Of a stretch of DNA of 64,000 nucleotides, positions 17,206 through 25,114 are shown piece by piece. Below the pieces are notes generated by a model, which saw nothing but the letters and a program-made list of their open reading frames with translations, was not told the origin of the DNA and searched no databases. The position numbers and the translations under genes are program-made. The stretch's first letter is position 1. Every line of letters begins with the position of its first letter. This DNA comes from Vreelandella neptunia (lineage in GTDB: Bacteria; Pseudomonadota; Gammaproteobacteria; Pseudomonadales; Halomonadaceae): positions 538,625 through 602,624 of the forward strand of contig NZ_JHQL01000001.1 of NCBI RefSeq assembly GCF_000712975.1. The letters are read 5' to 3'.

Positions 17206-17679
17206 ATGGTTGCCGACTATGAACTGGCCTACCTAAAGCGCGCTGTGGCCTTGGCAGAAGAGGCTTTAAACGCGGGGGATGAGCCATTTGGTAGCGTGCT
17301 GGTAAGTGATGAAGGCAAGATACTGGCCGAGGATCGAAATCGCATTGCCGATGGAGATTCTACTCAGCACCCAGAGTTTGCCCTGGCCCGCTGGGCAGCG
17401 AATCATATGACGCCTGAAGAGCGTATGAAAGCAACTGTTTACACTTCAGGAGAGCATTGCCCAATGTGTGCGGCGGCCCATGGCTGGGTAGGGCTAGGTC
17501 GTATCGTTTATGTCAGTTCTTCTGAACAGTTGGGTGCATGGCTGGCTGAACTTGGCGTAGCGCCACCGCCTGTCGCTCCGCTATCGATTAATGAGGTGGT
17601 GCCCGATTTGGCTGTTGATGGCCCAGTGCCTGGGCTGGATGAGCAAGTCCATGCCTTGCATCGCCGTTTGCATGCATAA
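17206..17679 (+). CDS. Zinc-dependent nucleoside/nucleobase deaminase
   Basis: A 157-aa protein of the cytidine deaminase-like superfamily. The zinc site is visible: HPEFA (His ligand and catalytic Glu, near residue 65) and GEHCPMC (two Cys ligands). The Cys pair is preceded by His instead of the common Pro (EPCPMC), which is unusual. Length and the C-terminal helix resemble guanine deaminase/YfhC-like enzymes more than TadA, because the tRNA-binding features are absent. A strong ribosome site (aaggag) precedes the ATG. The substrate (guanine, cytosine or a derivative) cannot be decided here. Confidence 0.85.
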   Translation: MVADYELAYLKRAVALAEEALNAGDEPFGSVLVSDEGKILAEDRNRIADGDSTQHPEFALARWAANHMTPEERMKATVYTSGEHCPMCAAAHGWVGLGRIVYVSSSEQLGAWLAELGVAPPPVAPLSINEVVPDLAVDGPVPGLDEQVHALHRRLHA

Positions 17680-17754
17680 CGTCAGAGCCGAGTTTTGAAG
17701 GACAGGGTTTTTATTGGCTGGCAAGGTTCGGTGATAAACGTATGGCCAATAAAG

Positions 17755-17791
17755 ACAAACACCGCCTTGTGCTCGACAAGGCGGTGTTTGT
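17755..17791. terminator. Bidirectional terminator, 16-bp stem
   Basis: Perfect 16-bp stem acaaacaccgccttgt / acaaggcggtgtttgt with a 5-nt loop, between the convergent deaminase and Pmp3-type genes. Short T-rich flanks are present on the minus side (CTTTATT). Confidence 0.85.
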
Positions 17792-17829
17792 TAAATCGGT
17801 GCAAAAAAGAGCACCAGGGTTTCAATGTG

Positions 17830-17863
17830 TCTAATGTTTCAATATGTCTAATGTTTCAATATG
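17830..17863. repeat. 17-bp perfect tandem duplication
   Basis: tctaatgtttcaatatg occurs twice head to tail (17830-17846, 17847-17863), with a shorter third trace upstream. The duplication covers the stop codon and last codons of the Pmp3-type gene, so an extra non-coding copy of the gene end lies behind it. Confidence 0.85.
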
Positions 17864-18021
17864 ACATAGAAGGCGTGGATGATGCCGGGTACAAAGCCAA
17901 ACAGCGTCAGAATAATGTTCAGCCAGAAATGTCCTTTGAAACCGACCTCAAAAAACACCCCTAGTGGGGGCAGAATAACGGCAAAGATCATCTTGATCGG
18001 GTCAGTTGCGGTAAACGCCAT
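17848..18021 (-). CDS. Pmp3/YqaE-family small membrane protein
   Basis: A 57-aa hydrophobic protein. It has the family pattern of two membrane helices with a central polar turn: KMIFAVILPPLGVFFEVG, then FWLNIILTLFGFVPGIIHAFYVI. PPLGVF and FGFxPGxIHAxY are diagnostic of the UPF0057/Pmp3 family. The ATG at 18019-18021 has ggagg 4 nt upstream. Members are stress-induced membrane proteins linked to salt tolerance in yeast and plants; in bacteria the role is less clear, though the link suits a halophile. The stop lies in a 17-bp tandem duplication. Confidence 0.93.
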   Translation of the reverse strand: MAFTATDPIKMIFAVILPPLGVFFEVGFKGHFWLNIILTLFGFVPGIIHAFYVILKH

Positions 18022-18352
18022 GCAGCCTCCTTTGCTTACACAGTTTATGTATTAACAGAAACATGTTAGTGCTTATATATCAAGCATATAGATATCAACA
18101 GCATAGATATCAATCACGGTTTCAATACGGGTTGTTAGCACAGATTCTTTAATATGGGATCTTTAACAACAGTGTCTTGCAACTGCTGGTTCTAGCGTAG
18201 TCACAATAATTAGATTTAGCGAATCAATACGATCTAGGTGCAACTTCACCTAGGTACGACTCCATGGTTGCGCTATCGTTCATGTACTTAAGATATATTT
18301 ACTTAATGTATAGAGCTAGAAAGCCCATCGACTTCAGTTTAGAAGGGACGCC
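18022..18352. promoter_or_regulatory. Divergent intergenic region with repeats and palindrome
   Basis: AT-rich gap of 331 bp between the Pmp3-type gene and the TonB receptor. Three imperfect copies of gcatatagatatcaa lie at 18071-18083, 18084-18098 and 18101-18114, upstream of the Pmp3-type gene. A palindrome ctaggtg-caactt-cacctag lies at 18234-18253, about 100 bp before the receptor start, and looks like an operator. I see no Fur-type sequence and no coding capacity. Confidence 0.6.
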
Positions 18353-20401
18353 ATGAGTTATTATTTAACGCCGTCACTGCTACTTATGAGCGCTGTTTTA
18401 GCGCCACCTGTTTGGGCGCAATTACCCGCAGGGGAGGACGCAGTGCTGCCTACCGTAGAAGTAAGTGCCCCGCGTTTAGCCCGCGAGCTATATGCCACGC
18501 CTGCGGCAGTTTCTACTTTAGAGGGCGAAGAGATTGCCCAAGGTCAGCAGCGTGTGAGGTTGGATGAGGCGCTTAACCGCGTGCCAGGAGTGTTTTTGCA
18601 AAACCGCGATAATTTCGCTCAAGGGCAGCGAATTGCTATTCGCGGCTTTGGCGCGCGTGCGCCCTTTGGGGTGCGTGGGATAACCATCATGGTGGATGGT
18701 ATTCCTTATACGCTTCCGGATGGACAGGCACAGTTGGATGCCATTGATTTAGATAGTGCCGAGCGCATTGAGGTGATCCGCGGGCCGTCTTCAGTGCTTT
18801 ATGGCAACGCGGCTGGCGGAGTGATTGATGTGACTACTGCCGATGGGCGTGATAATCCTGGTACACGGCTGCGGATGGGTGCAGGTAGCGATGGCTATCA
18901 AAAAGTGGCGCTGCAAAATGGTGGTGTCCAGGGCGATTGGTCGCACCATATTAGTCTGACGGCGCTTAATGTTGATGGCTATCGCGAACAAAGCTCAACC
19001 GAGAAGTATTTGCTGAATGCCAAAATACGTCGAGAATTAGGCAGTGAGCGTGCGGTTACCGCGATTATTAATTTACTGGAGAACCCCCGTTCGGAAGATC
19101 CCGGTGCACTTAATGCCCGTGAAGTCGCCGCTGGGCGTGATCAAGCAGCGCCCAATTCAATCGCGCTGGATGCAGGACAAAGCGTTGATCAGCAGATGCT
19201 TGGCTTGCAGTACGAAGACTTAGCTGCAGGTGATGGCGAACTGTATCTTAAAAGCTTTATTGCTCAGCGTGACTTTGAACAGCAGCTCCCATTTGTGGGC
19301 AGTAGTCGTTTGGGTTATCAGCGTGACTATATGGGCGCAAGCGCTGAATACCATCAGGAGGTAGCGTTAGGGAGCCTGCCGCTTAGCTATATTGTAGGCG
19401 TTGATGTGGCTCGCCAAGAAGATGAACGTTTTCGTAATGATGTCGATGCCCAGGGGGTTGTTGGCGAGCAGTTAGCGGATGAAACTCAAACTGCGACGTC
19501 CGCTGGCGTGTTTGCCCAAGGAGATTTAGCGCTCTCGGAACAGGTCACGCTCTCATTGGGTGCGCGTTTTGATCAGGTGGCGCTAGATGTTGACGATACG
19601 TTTCTTGCTGACGGCGATCAAAGTGGAAAACGTACCTTTAACGAATGGAGTGGCTCGGCGGGATTAAGCTACCGTTACCGCCCGCAGCACCAAGCGTATA
19701 TTGATACTAGTACCGCGTTCGAGACACCTACGTTTGCTGAGTTTGCCAACCCGTCTGGCGGTGGTTTTAATCCTGCCGTTGAACCGCAGAAAGCATGGAA
19801 CCGCGAAATAGGCTTGCGTGGCTATATTGAGCCATTGGCAATGGATTACGATCTTGCGCTATTTTCGGTCCGCGTTCGTGATGAGCTGGTGCCCTATGAT
19901 GAAGGTGGCCGTACTTTCTATCAGAATGCAGCTGACACCCAGCGCGATGGTCTTGAGCTAGCGCTGGGTTGGCAGCTTGCCGACCAATGGCGTCTGGATA
20001 GCGCTTTAACTCTCGCGCGTTATGAATTCGATAAGTTTGCAACACCTAGCGAGCGTTTTGATGGCAACCGGATCCCTGGGCTGCCAGAGCAGACGTGGGT
20101 CAATCAATTAACCTGGGAAAACCTTGATCAGCGTTTTGCCACGTTGGAAACCGAATACATCGGTGATTTAGTGGCGGATAACGCTAATGCGACGGAAGTA
20201 GATAGCTATTGGCTGCTTAACCTACGGGTAGGCGATGGCTGGCAGCTAAGCGAGGATACGCGGCTAAGCGCTTATCTTGGTCTGCGCAATCTACTTGATA
20301 AAGAACACTACGCCAATGTGCGCTTAAACGGCACGTTTGGCCGCTTTTACGAGCCAGCGCCAGGGCGAAGTGTGTATGGCGGCGTTGAGCTGAGTTTTTA
20401 A
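18353..20401 (+). CDS. TonB-dependent outer-membrane receptor
   Basis: A 682-aa ligand-gated outer-membrane transporter. Signal peptide ends near VWA-QL. A TonB box-like stretch (VLPTVEVSAPR) is followed by the plug (LNRVPGVFLQ, IRGFGARAPFGVRG, IDSAERIEVIRGPSSVLYGNAAGG type motifs) and a 22-strand barrel ending in GGVELSF. Such receptors take up ferric siderophores, vitamin B12, copper or other scarce ligands; nothing in the sequence fixes the ligand and no transport genes adjoin it. A candidate operator palindrome lies about 100 bp upstream; I see no Fur box, which argues mildly against simple iron control. Confidence 0.93.
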   Translation: MSYYLTPSLLLMSAVLAPPVWAQLPAGEDAVLPTVEVSAPRLARELYATPAAVSTLEGEEIAQGQQRVRLDEALNRVPGVFLQNRDNFAQGQRIAIRGFGARAPFGVRGITIMVDGIPYTLPDGQAQLDAIDLDSAERIEVIRGPSSVLYGNAAGGVIDVTTADGRDNPGTRLRMGAGSDGYQKVALQNGGVQGDWSHHISLTALNVDGYREQSSTEKYLLNAKIRRELGSERAVTAIINLLENPRSEDPGALNAREVAAGRDQAAPNSIALDAGQSVDQQMLGLQYEDLAAGDGELYLKSFIAQRDFEQQLPFVGSSRLGYQRDYMGASAEYHQEVALGSLPLSYIVGVDVARQEDERFRNDVDAQGVVGEQLADETQTATSAGVFAQGDLALSEQVTLSLGARFDQVALDVDDTFLADGDQSGKRTFNEWSGSAGLSYRYRPQHQAYIDTSTAFETPTFAEFANPSGGGFNPAVEPQKAWNREIGLRGYIEPLAMDYDLALFSVRVRDELVPYDEGGRTFYQNAADTQRDGLELALGWQLADQWRLDSALTLARYEFDKFATPSERFDGNRIPGLPEQTWVNQLTWENLDQRFATLETEYIGDLVADNANATEVDSYWLLNLRVGDGWQLSEDTRLSAYLGLRNLLDKEHYANVRLNGTFGRFYEPAPGRSVYGGVELSF

Positions 20402-20417
20402 TCAGAGGCTGCCTAGC

Positions 20418-20450
20418 AAAAAAACGGGCGGCTCATTGAGTCGCCCGTTC
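20418..20450 (-). terminator. Terminator after PQQ dehydrogenase gene
   Basis: Stem aacgggcg / cgcccgtt with an 11-nt insert. On the minus strand it is followed by a run of seven T, so it best serves the PQQ dehydrogenase gene; the plus-strand receptor gene also ends here. Confidence 0.85.
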
Positions 20451-20476
20451 TCGTTCGTCATCACGCTAAGTGATGG

Positions 20477-22957
20477 CTATTCCGGCAAAGCATAGCCAAT
20501 CACATAGTCACCCACTTTAGTGCCGAAGGTGCCGTGACCACCAGCGGTAACGACCACATACTGGCGGCCGTCTGCACCGGTGTAGGTCATCGGCGTTGCT
20601 TGGCCACCAGCGGGCAATCGCGCTTTATAAAGCTCTTCGCCAGTGGTGATGTCGTAGCCGCGCAGATATTGATCCAGGGTGCCGCTTAAGAATGAGACGC
20701 CCCCCGCTGTGGTCAGTGGGCCGCCTAAAGCGGGTACCCCGACATTTAATGCGATGGGTAGGTCAAAGGGCATGCTGTCGCGGGTGGTGCCATTGCGGTG
20801 CTTCCACACAACCTCGTTACTTTGCAGGTCGATTCCTGCTACATCACCCCAAGAGGGCGCTTGGCAGGGAAGGCCGAGTACTGACAGTAGTGGGCCGAGT
20901 TCGACGGCATAAGGTGCGCCTGTGTTGGGCTGTAAGCCTTGCTCGCTAGCTGATCCTTGGCTCTCTTCAACTTCATCGCGTGGGATCAGTTTGGAAACAA
21001 ACGCCAAGTACTTCGCGCCGGTAAATAGTGCTTGGCGTTCGGGGTCTACCGCTACGCCTCCCCAGTTCATCACGCCAACGTTGCCAGGATAGACAATGCT
21101 GCCTTGCAGTGAAGGCGGTGTGTACTGGCCTTCATAGCGCAGCGAGCGGAACTGGATGCGACACATCATCTGATCAAAGGGTGATGCGCCCCACATGTCG
21201 CGCTCGGTAAGTGGCGGTGGCAGTAAATTCAGCGCTGAGCGAGGCTGAGTTTCGGCTGTCCAATCGCCTTCAACAGCTCCCTGTGGGGCGGGCACTTCTT
21301 CGATGGGCACAATCGGCTCGCCGGTTTCACGGTTTAACACGTACAGGCTGCCCTGCTTAGTTGGTTGAATGACGGCTGGTTGGGTGCCGTTTGTCGTCGC
21401 TAAGTCAATCAATACGGGTTGTGCGGGCGTGTCCATGTCCCATAAGTCGTGATGCACAAACTGGTACACCCAGGCCACTTGGCCGTCGTCCAGGTTAAGC
21501 GCCACTAGCCCGGCACTATAGGTCTCATCATTTTCAGAGCGGTTAGCCCCGTACTGGTCGGGTGTGGCATTACCCATGGGGAGATAAACGAGGCCGAGCG
21601 CTTCATCAGCGCTGATCGGCGCCCATACGTTGGGTGAGCCGCGGGTATAAGTTTCTCCCTCTTCTAGCGGGGTGGTGTCTTCAGGGTTTCCACTGTCCCA
21701 GTTCCATACCAGCTCACCAGTATGCACATCAAACGCTCGTATAACGCCAGAGGGTTCGTCGGTTGAGCTGTTGTCGGTAACATGACCACCTAAAATTACC
21801 AAATTTTCAGTGACCGTAGCAGGCGATGTCGAGTAGTAGCCTCCTGGGCTGAATTCGCCAATATTATTAGTCAGGTCGATTTCACCATTTACGCCAAAAC
21901 TTTCACAACGCTCGCCGGTATCAGCGTTAAGCGCAATTAGGCGGGCATCCGCGGTGGGCAGATAAAGCCTGCGCGGGCACATGACGTCGGTGACGCTCAG
22001 TAGCTCAGAAGTGGGCTCTTCTTCAGAGGTGAGCGAGAAGGTTAGGTCGAGTTCAAACTGACTGCCATCGGCATACAGTGCTGCTTTATCGATGGTGGAA
22101 TCTTCAGCACTGCTGGAATAGTTAGCCGCATCGTAATACGCCAAGCCCCGGCAGGTCATATGCGCCCATCCGGAAAAGTCCTCTGCGCCCATGGTGCTAA
22201 TATTAGGATCAAACTCCCATAGGGTTTCGCCAGTTTCGGGCGACAATGCCATCGCACGGCTGTGTGATGTACAAATATAAAGGCTATCGTTGACCTTTAG
22301 CGGCGTGTTTTGGTTGGTGATTTCAGGCGGTGCATTAGGGCCGGGTTCATCACCGGTTTGAATTCGCCATACCTCTTCCAGTTCGCCTATATTGTCGGGA
22401 GTAATCTGGCTTAGCGAGGAATAATGCGTGCCTGCATTGGTGCCGCCGTAAGCGGGCCAGTCACTGTCTGCAACCTGTGCGGGATTTGCTTCGGCAGCGT
22501 TATTGGCCGATTCAATTGTGCCTTTTATCGTGCCTGGATAGCTAAATTGGCTAGCAATGGCCACAATAATCGATGCTGCAATGCTTGCCGCCAGCGCTAG
22601 GCTGCCGCCGCGTGAATGTAGCGGTTTTCGCCACCAGGGAAGCAGTAAAATAATGCCAATTAAACAGACAATGGCAACCCTGGGAACCAGCTGCCACCAG
22701 TCGAGTCCCACCTCCCAAAGCGCCCAAACGAGCGTGGCGAAAAGAGTCAGCGCATACAGCCATAGCGCAGCACCTTTGCGCATAGCCAGCAGTACACCAA
22801 CAATAAAAACACTCACCCCAGCGATGATATAGTAAGCACTACCGCCCAGGCTAAGCAGCCTGGCGCCGCCGATGGTTAATGCAATACCAGCTATCGCGAA
22901 TAATAGGCCGAGCAGTAGCGCTGGCCACTTATTGCGGGCACGCGTGTATTCATCCAT
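20477..22957 (-). CDS. Membrane-bound PQQ-dependent dehydrogenase (glucose/quinate/shikimate type)
   Basis: An 826-aa quinoprotein. Five N-terminal membrane helices (about residues 12-150) anchor it; the remainder is a periplasmic eight-bladed propeller with the PQQ site. Matches to the family include DWPAYGGTNAGTHYSSLSQI, TPLKVNDSLYICTSHS, FTGAKYLAFVSKLIPR and GGHGTFGTKVGDYVIGYALPE. It oxidises a sugar or polyol/hydroxy acid in the periplasm and feeds electrons to ubiquinone. Length and anchor fit Gcd and QuiA equally, so the substrate is undecided. No pqq synthesis gene is in the window. Confidence 0.92.
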   Translation of the reverse strand: MDEYTRARNKWPALLLGLLFAIAGIALTIGGARLLSLGGSAYYIIAGVSVFIVGVLLAMRKGAALWLYALTLFATLVWALWEVGLDWWQLVPRVAIVCLIGIILLLPWWRKPLHSRGGSLALAASIAASIIVAIASQFSYPGTIKGTIESANNAAEANPAQVADSDWPAYGGTNAGTHYSSLSQITPDNIGELEEVWRIQTGDEPGPNAPPEITNQNTPLKVNDSLYICTSHSRAMALSPETGETLWEFDPNISTMGAEDFSGWAHMTCRGLAYYDAANYSSSAEDSTIDKAALYADGSQFELDLTFSLTSEEEPTSELLSVTDVMCPRRLYLPTADARLIALNADTGERCESFGVNGEIDLTNNIGEFSPGGYYSTSPATVTENLVILGGHVTDNSSTDEPSGVIRAFDVHTGELVWNWDSGNPEDTTPLEEGETYTRGSPNVWAPISADEALGLVYLPMGNATPDQYGANRSENDETYSAGLVALNLDDGQVAWVYQFVHHDLWDMDTPAQPVLIDLATTNGTQPAVIQPTKQGSLYVLNRETGEPIVPIEEVPAPQGAVEGDWTAETQPRSALNLLPPPLTERDMWGASPFDQMMCRIQFRSLRYEGQYTPPSLQGSIVYPGNVGVMNWGGVAVDPERQALFTGAKYLAFVSKLIPRDEVEESQGSASEQGLQPNTGAPYAVELGPLLSVLGLPCQAPSWGDVAGIDLQSNEVVWKHRNGTTRDSMPFDLPIALNVGVPALGGPLTTAGGVSFLSGTLDQYLRGYDITTGEELYKARLPAGGQATPMTYTGADGRQYVVVTAGGHGTFGTKVGDYVIGYALPE

Positions 22958-23030
22958 GAGAAAGCCTCTATTAACAGTGCATTGAGGTCGCTTGGTGACA
23001 TTAGCAAAGCGACGAATTTACTGCGTGCCC

Positions 23031-23057
23031 TAACCCATTGGCAGTAATAATGGGTTA
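23031..23057. promoter_or_regulatory. Palindrome upstream of PQQ dehydrogenase
   Basis: 9-bp perfect arms taacccatt / aatgggtta with 9 bases between, about 75-100 bp upstream of the dehydrogenase start. Its size and place suit an operator; no regulator is assigned. Confidence 0.45.
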
Positions 23058-23139
23058 AAACACGCGCCACTTATTAGCAATATTAATAGTCAATTCGCTT
23101 TTGGTCTAATTGTTTGCTGGCTAAGGACTGGCATGAACT

Positions 23140-23174
23140 AACAAGCCGCGCTAGTTACCATAGCGCGGCTTGTT
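23140..23174 (-). terminator. Hairpin after CurA-like gene, 14-bp stem
   Basis: Perfect stem aacaagccgcgcta / tagcgcggcttgtt with a 7-nt loop, 48 bases beyond the stop of the reductase gene. No long T-run; likely a terminator or mRNA-end hairpin. Confidence 0.65.
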
Positions 23175-23221
23175 GATGGAGAGGGGAGAATGGAAGTATT
23201 TTAACTTAACGCAAGTATTGG

Positions 23222-24226
23222 CTAATCAGTGAGTTTAACCAGCATTTTGCCGGTGTTTCCGCCTTCAAAAAGTGCTAGGAAGGCATCGGGTGTGCTTTCC
23301 AACCCCTCTTTGACAGTTTCTTTATAAACGATTTTACCCTGTGCTACCTGGGGAGCGACTTCGTTGAGGAAATAGCGGTAGCTGGACCAGTGGTCGGCGA
23401 CAATAAAGCCCTGCATTTTCGCTTTACGTACGACCAGCTGTGAAAGGTTGCTTGGCCCTGGCGCTGGTTTTTCGGCGTTATAGCTGTCGATCATGCCACA
23501 TACAGCAATGCGCGCACCGTCATTAAGCTGACTTAATGCGGCTTCTAGGCAGACACCACCAACATTCTCAAAATACACATCAATGCCATTAGGGCTAGCA
23601 AGCTTAATCGCGTCGCTTAGCTCCTGGGCGCTACGGTCTTTATAGCTAACCGGCTCAACACCCAGTGATTCAAGCCACGCAAGCTTATGAGCAGCCCCAG
23701 CAATGCCAACTACGTGGCAACCTTTTGCTTTAGCCAGCTGTACAGCAAGCGAACCCACGGCACCGCTGGCAGCGCTTACTAGTACGTTATCGCTAGGTTT
23801 GCATTCGGCAATAAGGTTCAAACCTGTCCATGCGGTCATTCCTGGCATGCCTAACACGCCTAAATAGGCTTGTTCAGGCACGTCACTGTTAGGAAGCGCG
23901 GTGACACTATCACCCGGCACCTGTGCGATATCACGCCAACCGCCCATGTGGCTGACTTTTTCGCCTGCCTTAATTTTTGGGTGGTTAGACGCAATGACCT
24001 CGCCAATTGCGCCGCCCTCCATTGGTTTGCCCAATTCGAAAGGTGCTACATAGGTGCGCAACCCTGTCATCCGACCGCGCATGTAAGGGTCAACGGATAG
24101 CCAGCGATTGCGAATTCTCACTTCACCTTCGCCAAGGTCAGGGAGTTCCTGGCTTTCTAGCGAAAAAAATTCGCGCTTAGGTAAGCCAGTGGGGTAATGG
24201 GTTAACGTAAAAAAGCGAGATTGCAT
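23222..24226 (-). CDS. NADP-dependent zinc-free oxidoreductase (CurA-like MDR)
   Basis: A 334-aa medium-chain reductase of the prostaglandin/leukotriene B4 reductase group, which reduces activated C=C bonds of enones with NADPH. Visible features: LSVDPYMRGRM near residue 45, LGMPGMTAWTGL, the nucleotide-binding AASGAVGSLAVQLAKAKG, and YFENVGG. The zinc-binding cysteines of alcohol dehydrogenases are missing, as expected. I chose the ATG at 24226 because aggagg lies 6 nt upstream; an in-frame ATG at 24241 precedes that site. Substrate unknown; E. coli CurA reduces curcumin. Confidence 0.9.
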   Translation of the reverse strand: MQSRFFTLTHYPTGLPKREFFSLESQELPDLGEGEVRIRNRWLSVDPYMRGRMTGLRTYVAPFELGKPMEGGAIGEVIASNHPKIKAGEKVSHMGGWRDIAQVPGDSVTALPNSDVPEQAYLGVLGMPGMTAWTGLNLIAECKPSDNVLVSAASGAVGSLAVQLAKAKGCHVVGIAGAAHKLAWLESLGVEPVSYKDRSAQELSDAIKLASPNGIDVYFENVGGVCLEAALSQLNDGARIAVCGMIDSYNAEKPAPGPSNLSQLVVRKAKMQGFIVADHWSSYRYFLNEVAPQVAQGKIVYKETVKEGLESTPDAFLALFEGGNTGKMLVKLTD

Positions 24227-24320
24227 GGGCGCCTCCTGCATGTGTGATTTAGAAAATCTCCTTGCAGCATAGAGACCGTTAGCGTGCTTTCAAGTTCGCT
24301 AAAAGATAATTTTTCAGCGC

Positions 24321-24351
24321 AATAAAAAGAGCGGCTCTTGTGAGCCGCTCT
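24321..24351 (-). terminator. Terminator after RlpA-like gene
   Basis: Stem agagcggctc-ttgt-gagccgctct; on the minus strand it is followed by TTTTTATT, a good intrinsic terminator for the RlpA-like gene. Confidence 0.85.
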
Positions 24352-24417
24352 CAATTACTCCAATTCTTCTACACTGTTTGTTTAAGGGGTATCACACGCT
24401 TGCGGGTGTGTTATCCG

Positions 24418-24798
24418 TTAATCGACCAGGGTAATCATGACGGGCGCAACGCCACGTCGAATCATGCCGAGTTGACGAGCTGCCCGTTTTGAAAGATCAA
24501 TAATTCTGCCTTTAACAAAGGGGCCGCGATCATTAATCAAGACTTCAACTTCCTGGCCGGTATCAGGGCGAGTTACCAGCACTTTGGTGCCAAAAGGAAG
24601 CGTTGGATGGGCTGCCGTCAGGGCCTGTTGGTCGAATGGTTCACCACTGGCGGTGGGAGAACCCTGAAAACGGTCACTATAGAAGGAAGCAACTCCTTCA
24701 CGAATTTCGATATCAATGGCAAATGCATGACTAGCAGTAAAGAAGATGAGTAATGCCGCGGCACAACTCGTTCGGATGAAACGTTTAGATGCTCCCAT
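24418..24798 (-). CDS. RlpA-like double-psi beta-barrel protein
   Basis: A 126-aa exported protein. A signal peptide ends near HAFA-ID; the rest is a single DPBB domain with [30 protein letters not shown] and the catalytic/structural ending [15 protein letters not shown]. RlpA proteins cleave peptidoglycan strands lacking stem peptides at the septum. This copy has no SPOR domain and no lipobox, so it is a short soluble form and septal targeting is unlikely. The ATG has gagg 7 nt upstream. Confidence 0.92.
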   Translation of the reverse strand: MGASKRFIRTSCAAALLIFFTASHAFAIDIEIREGVASFYSDRFQGSPTASGEPFDQQALTAAHPTLPFGTKVLVTRPDTGQEVEVLINDRGPFVKGRIIDLSKRAARQLGMIRRGVAPVMITLVD

Positions 24799-25114
24799 TG
24801 GAGTGCCTCAGTTTACCTAGTGCAAATTCTGTCCATGTCGGTGTGTTACCGAACATATCTTTTGATAGTAACGTGCTCCTTTTGATACGGCAAGCTTTAC
24901 GAAGATCGGCGCAATTGGCTTCTAAATTATGAATTTTTGCAACTTTATTTAGTATCGTTGCAATTCAGCAAGTTAACAAAGTGTGTCTGTTATAACTAGG
25001 CAGTATTTTAGGTCTAATGTAAATTTCAGATAAACGCTCACTTTAATCAGGTAAGCACCATATAATTAGCACACGCTCAGTTTTAAATTTTAGCCAATGA
25101 ACAAGGATGCACCT
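24799..25114. promoter_or_regulatory. Divergent promoter gap, no gene seen
   Basis: AT-rich 316 bp between the RlpA-like gene and the PPC-repeat gene. The words tcttttgata and ccttttgata lie about 24 bp apart near 24860-24890. I find no coding sequence, RNA gene or strong hairpin; it should hold the promoters of both genes. Confidence 0.5.

Noticed and set aside
17695..17964. 89-codon plus-strand frame over the terminator and Pmp3-type gene
   Set aside because: It reads through a 16-bp terminator hairpin and the tandem duplication; the minus-strand 57-codon gene is the real one.
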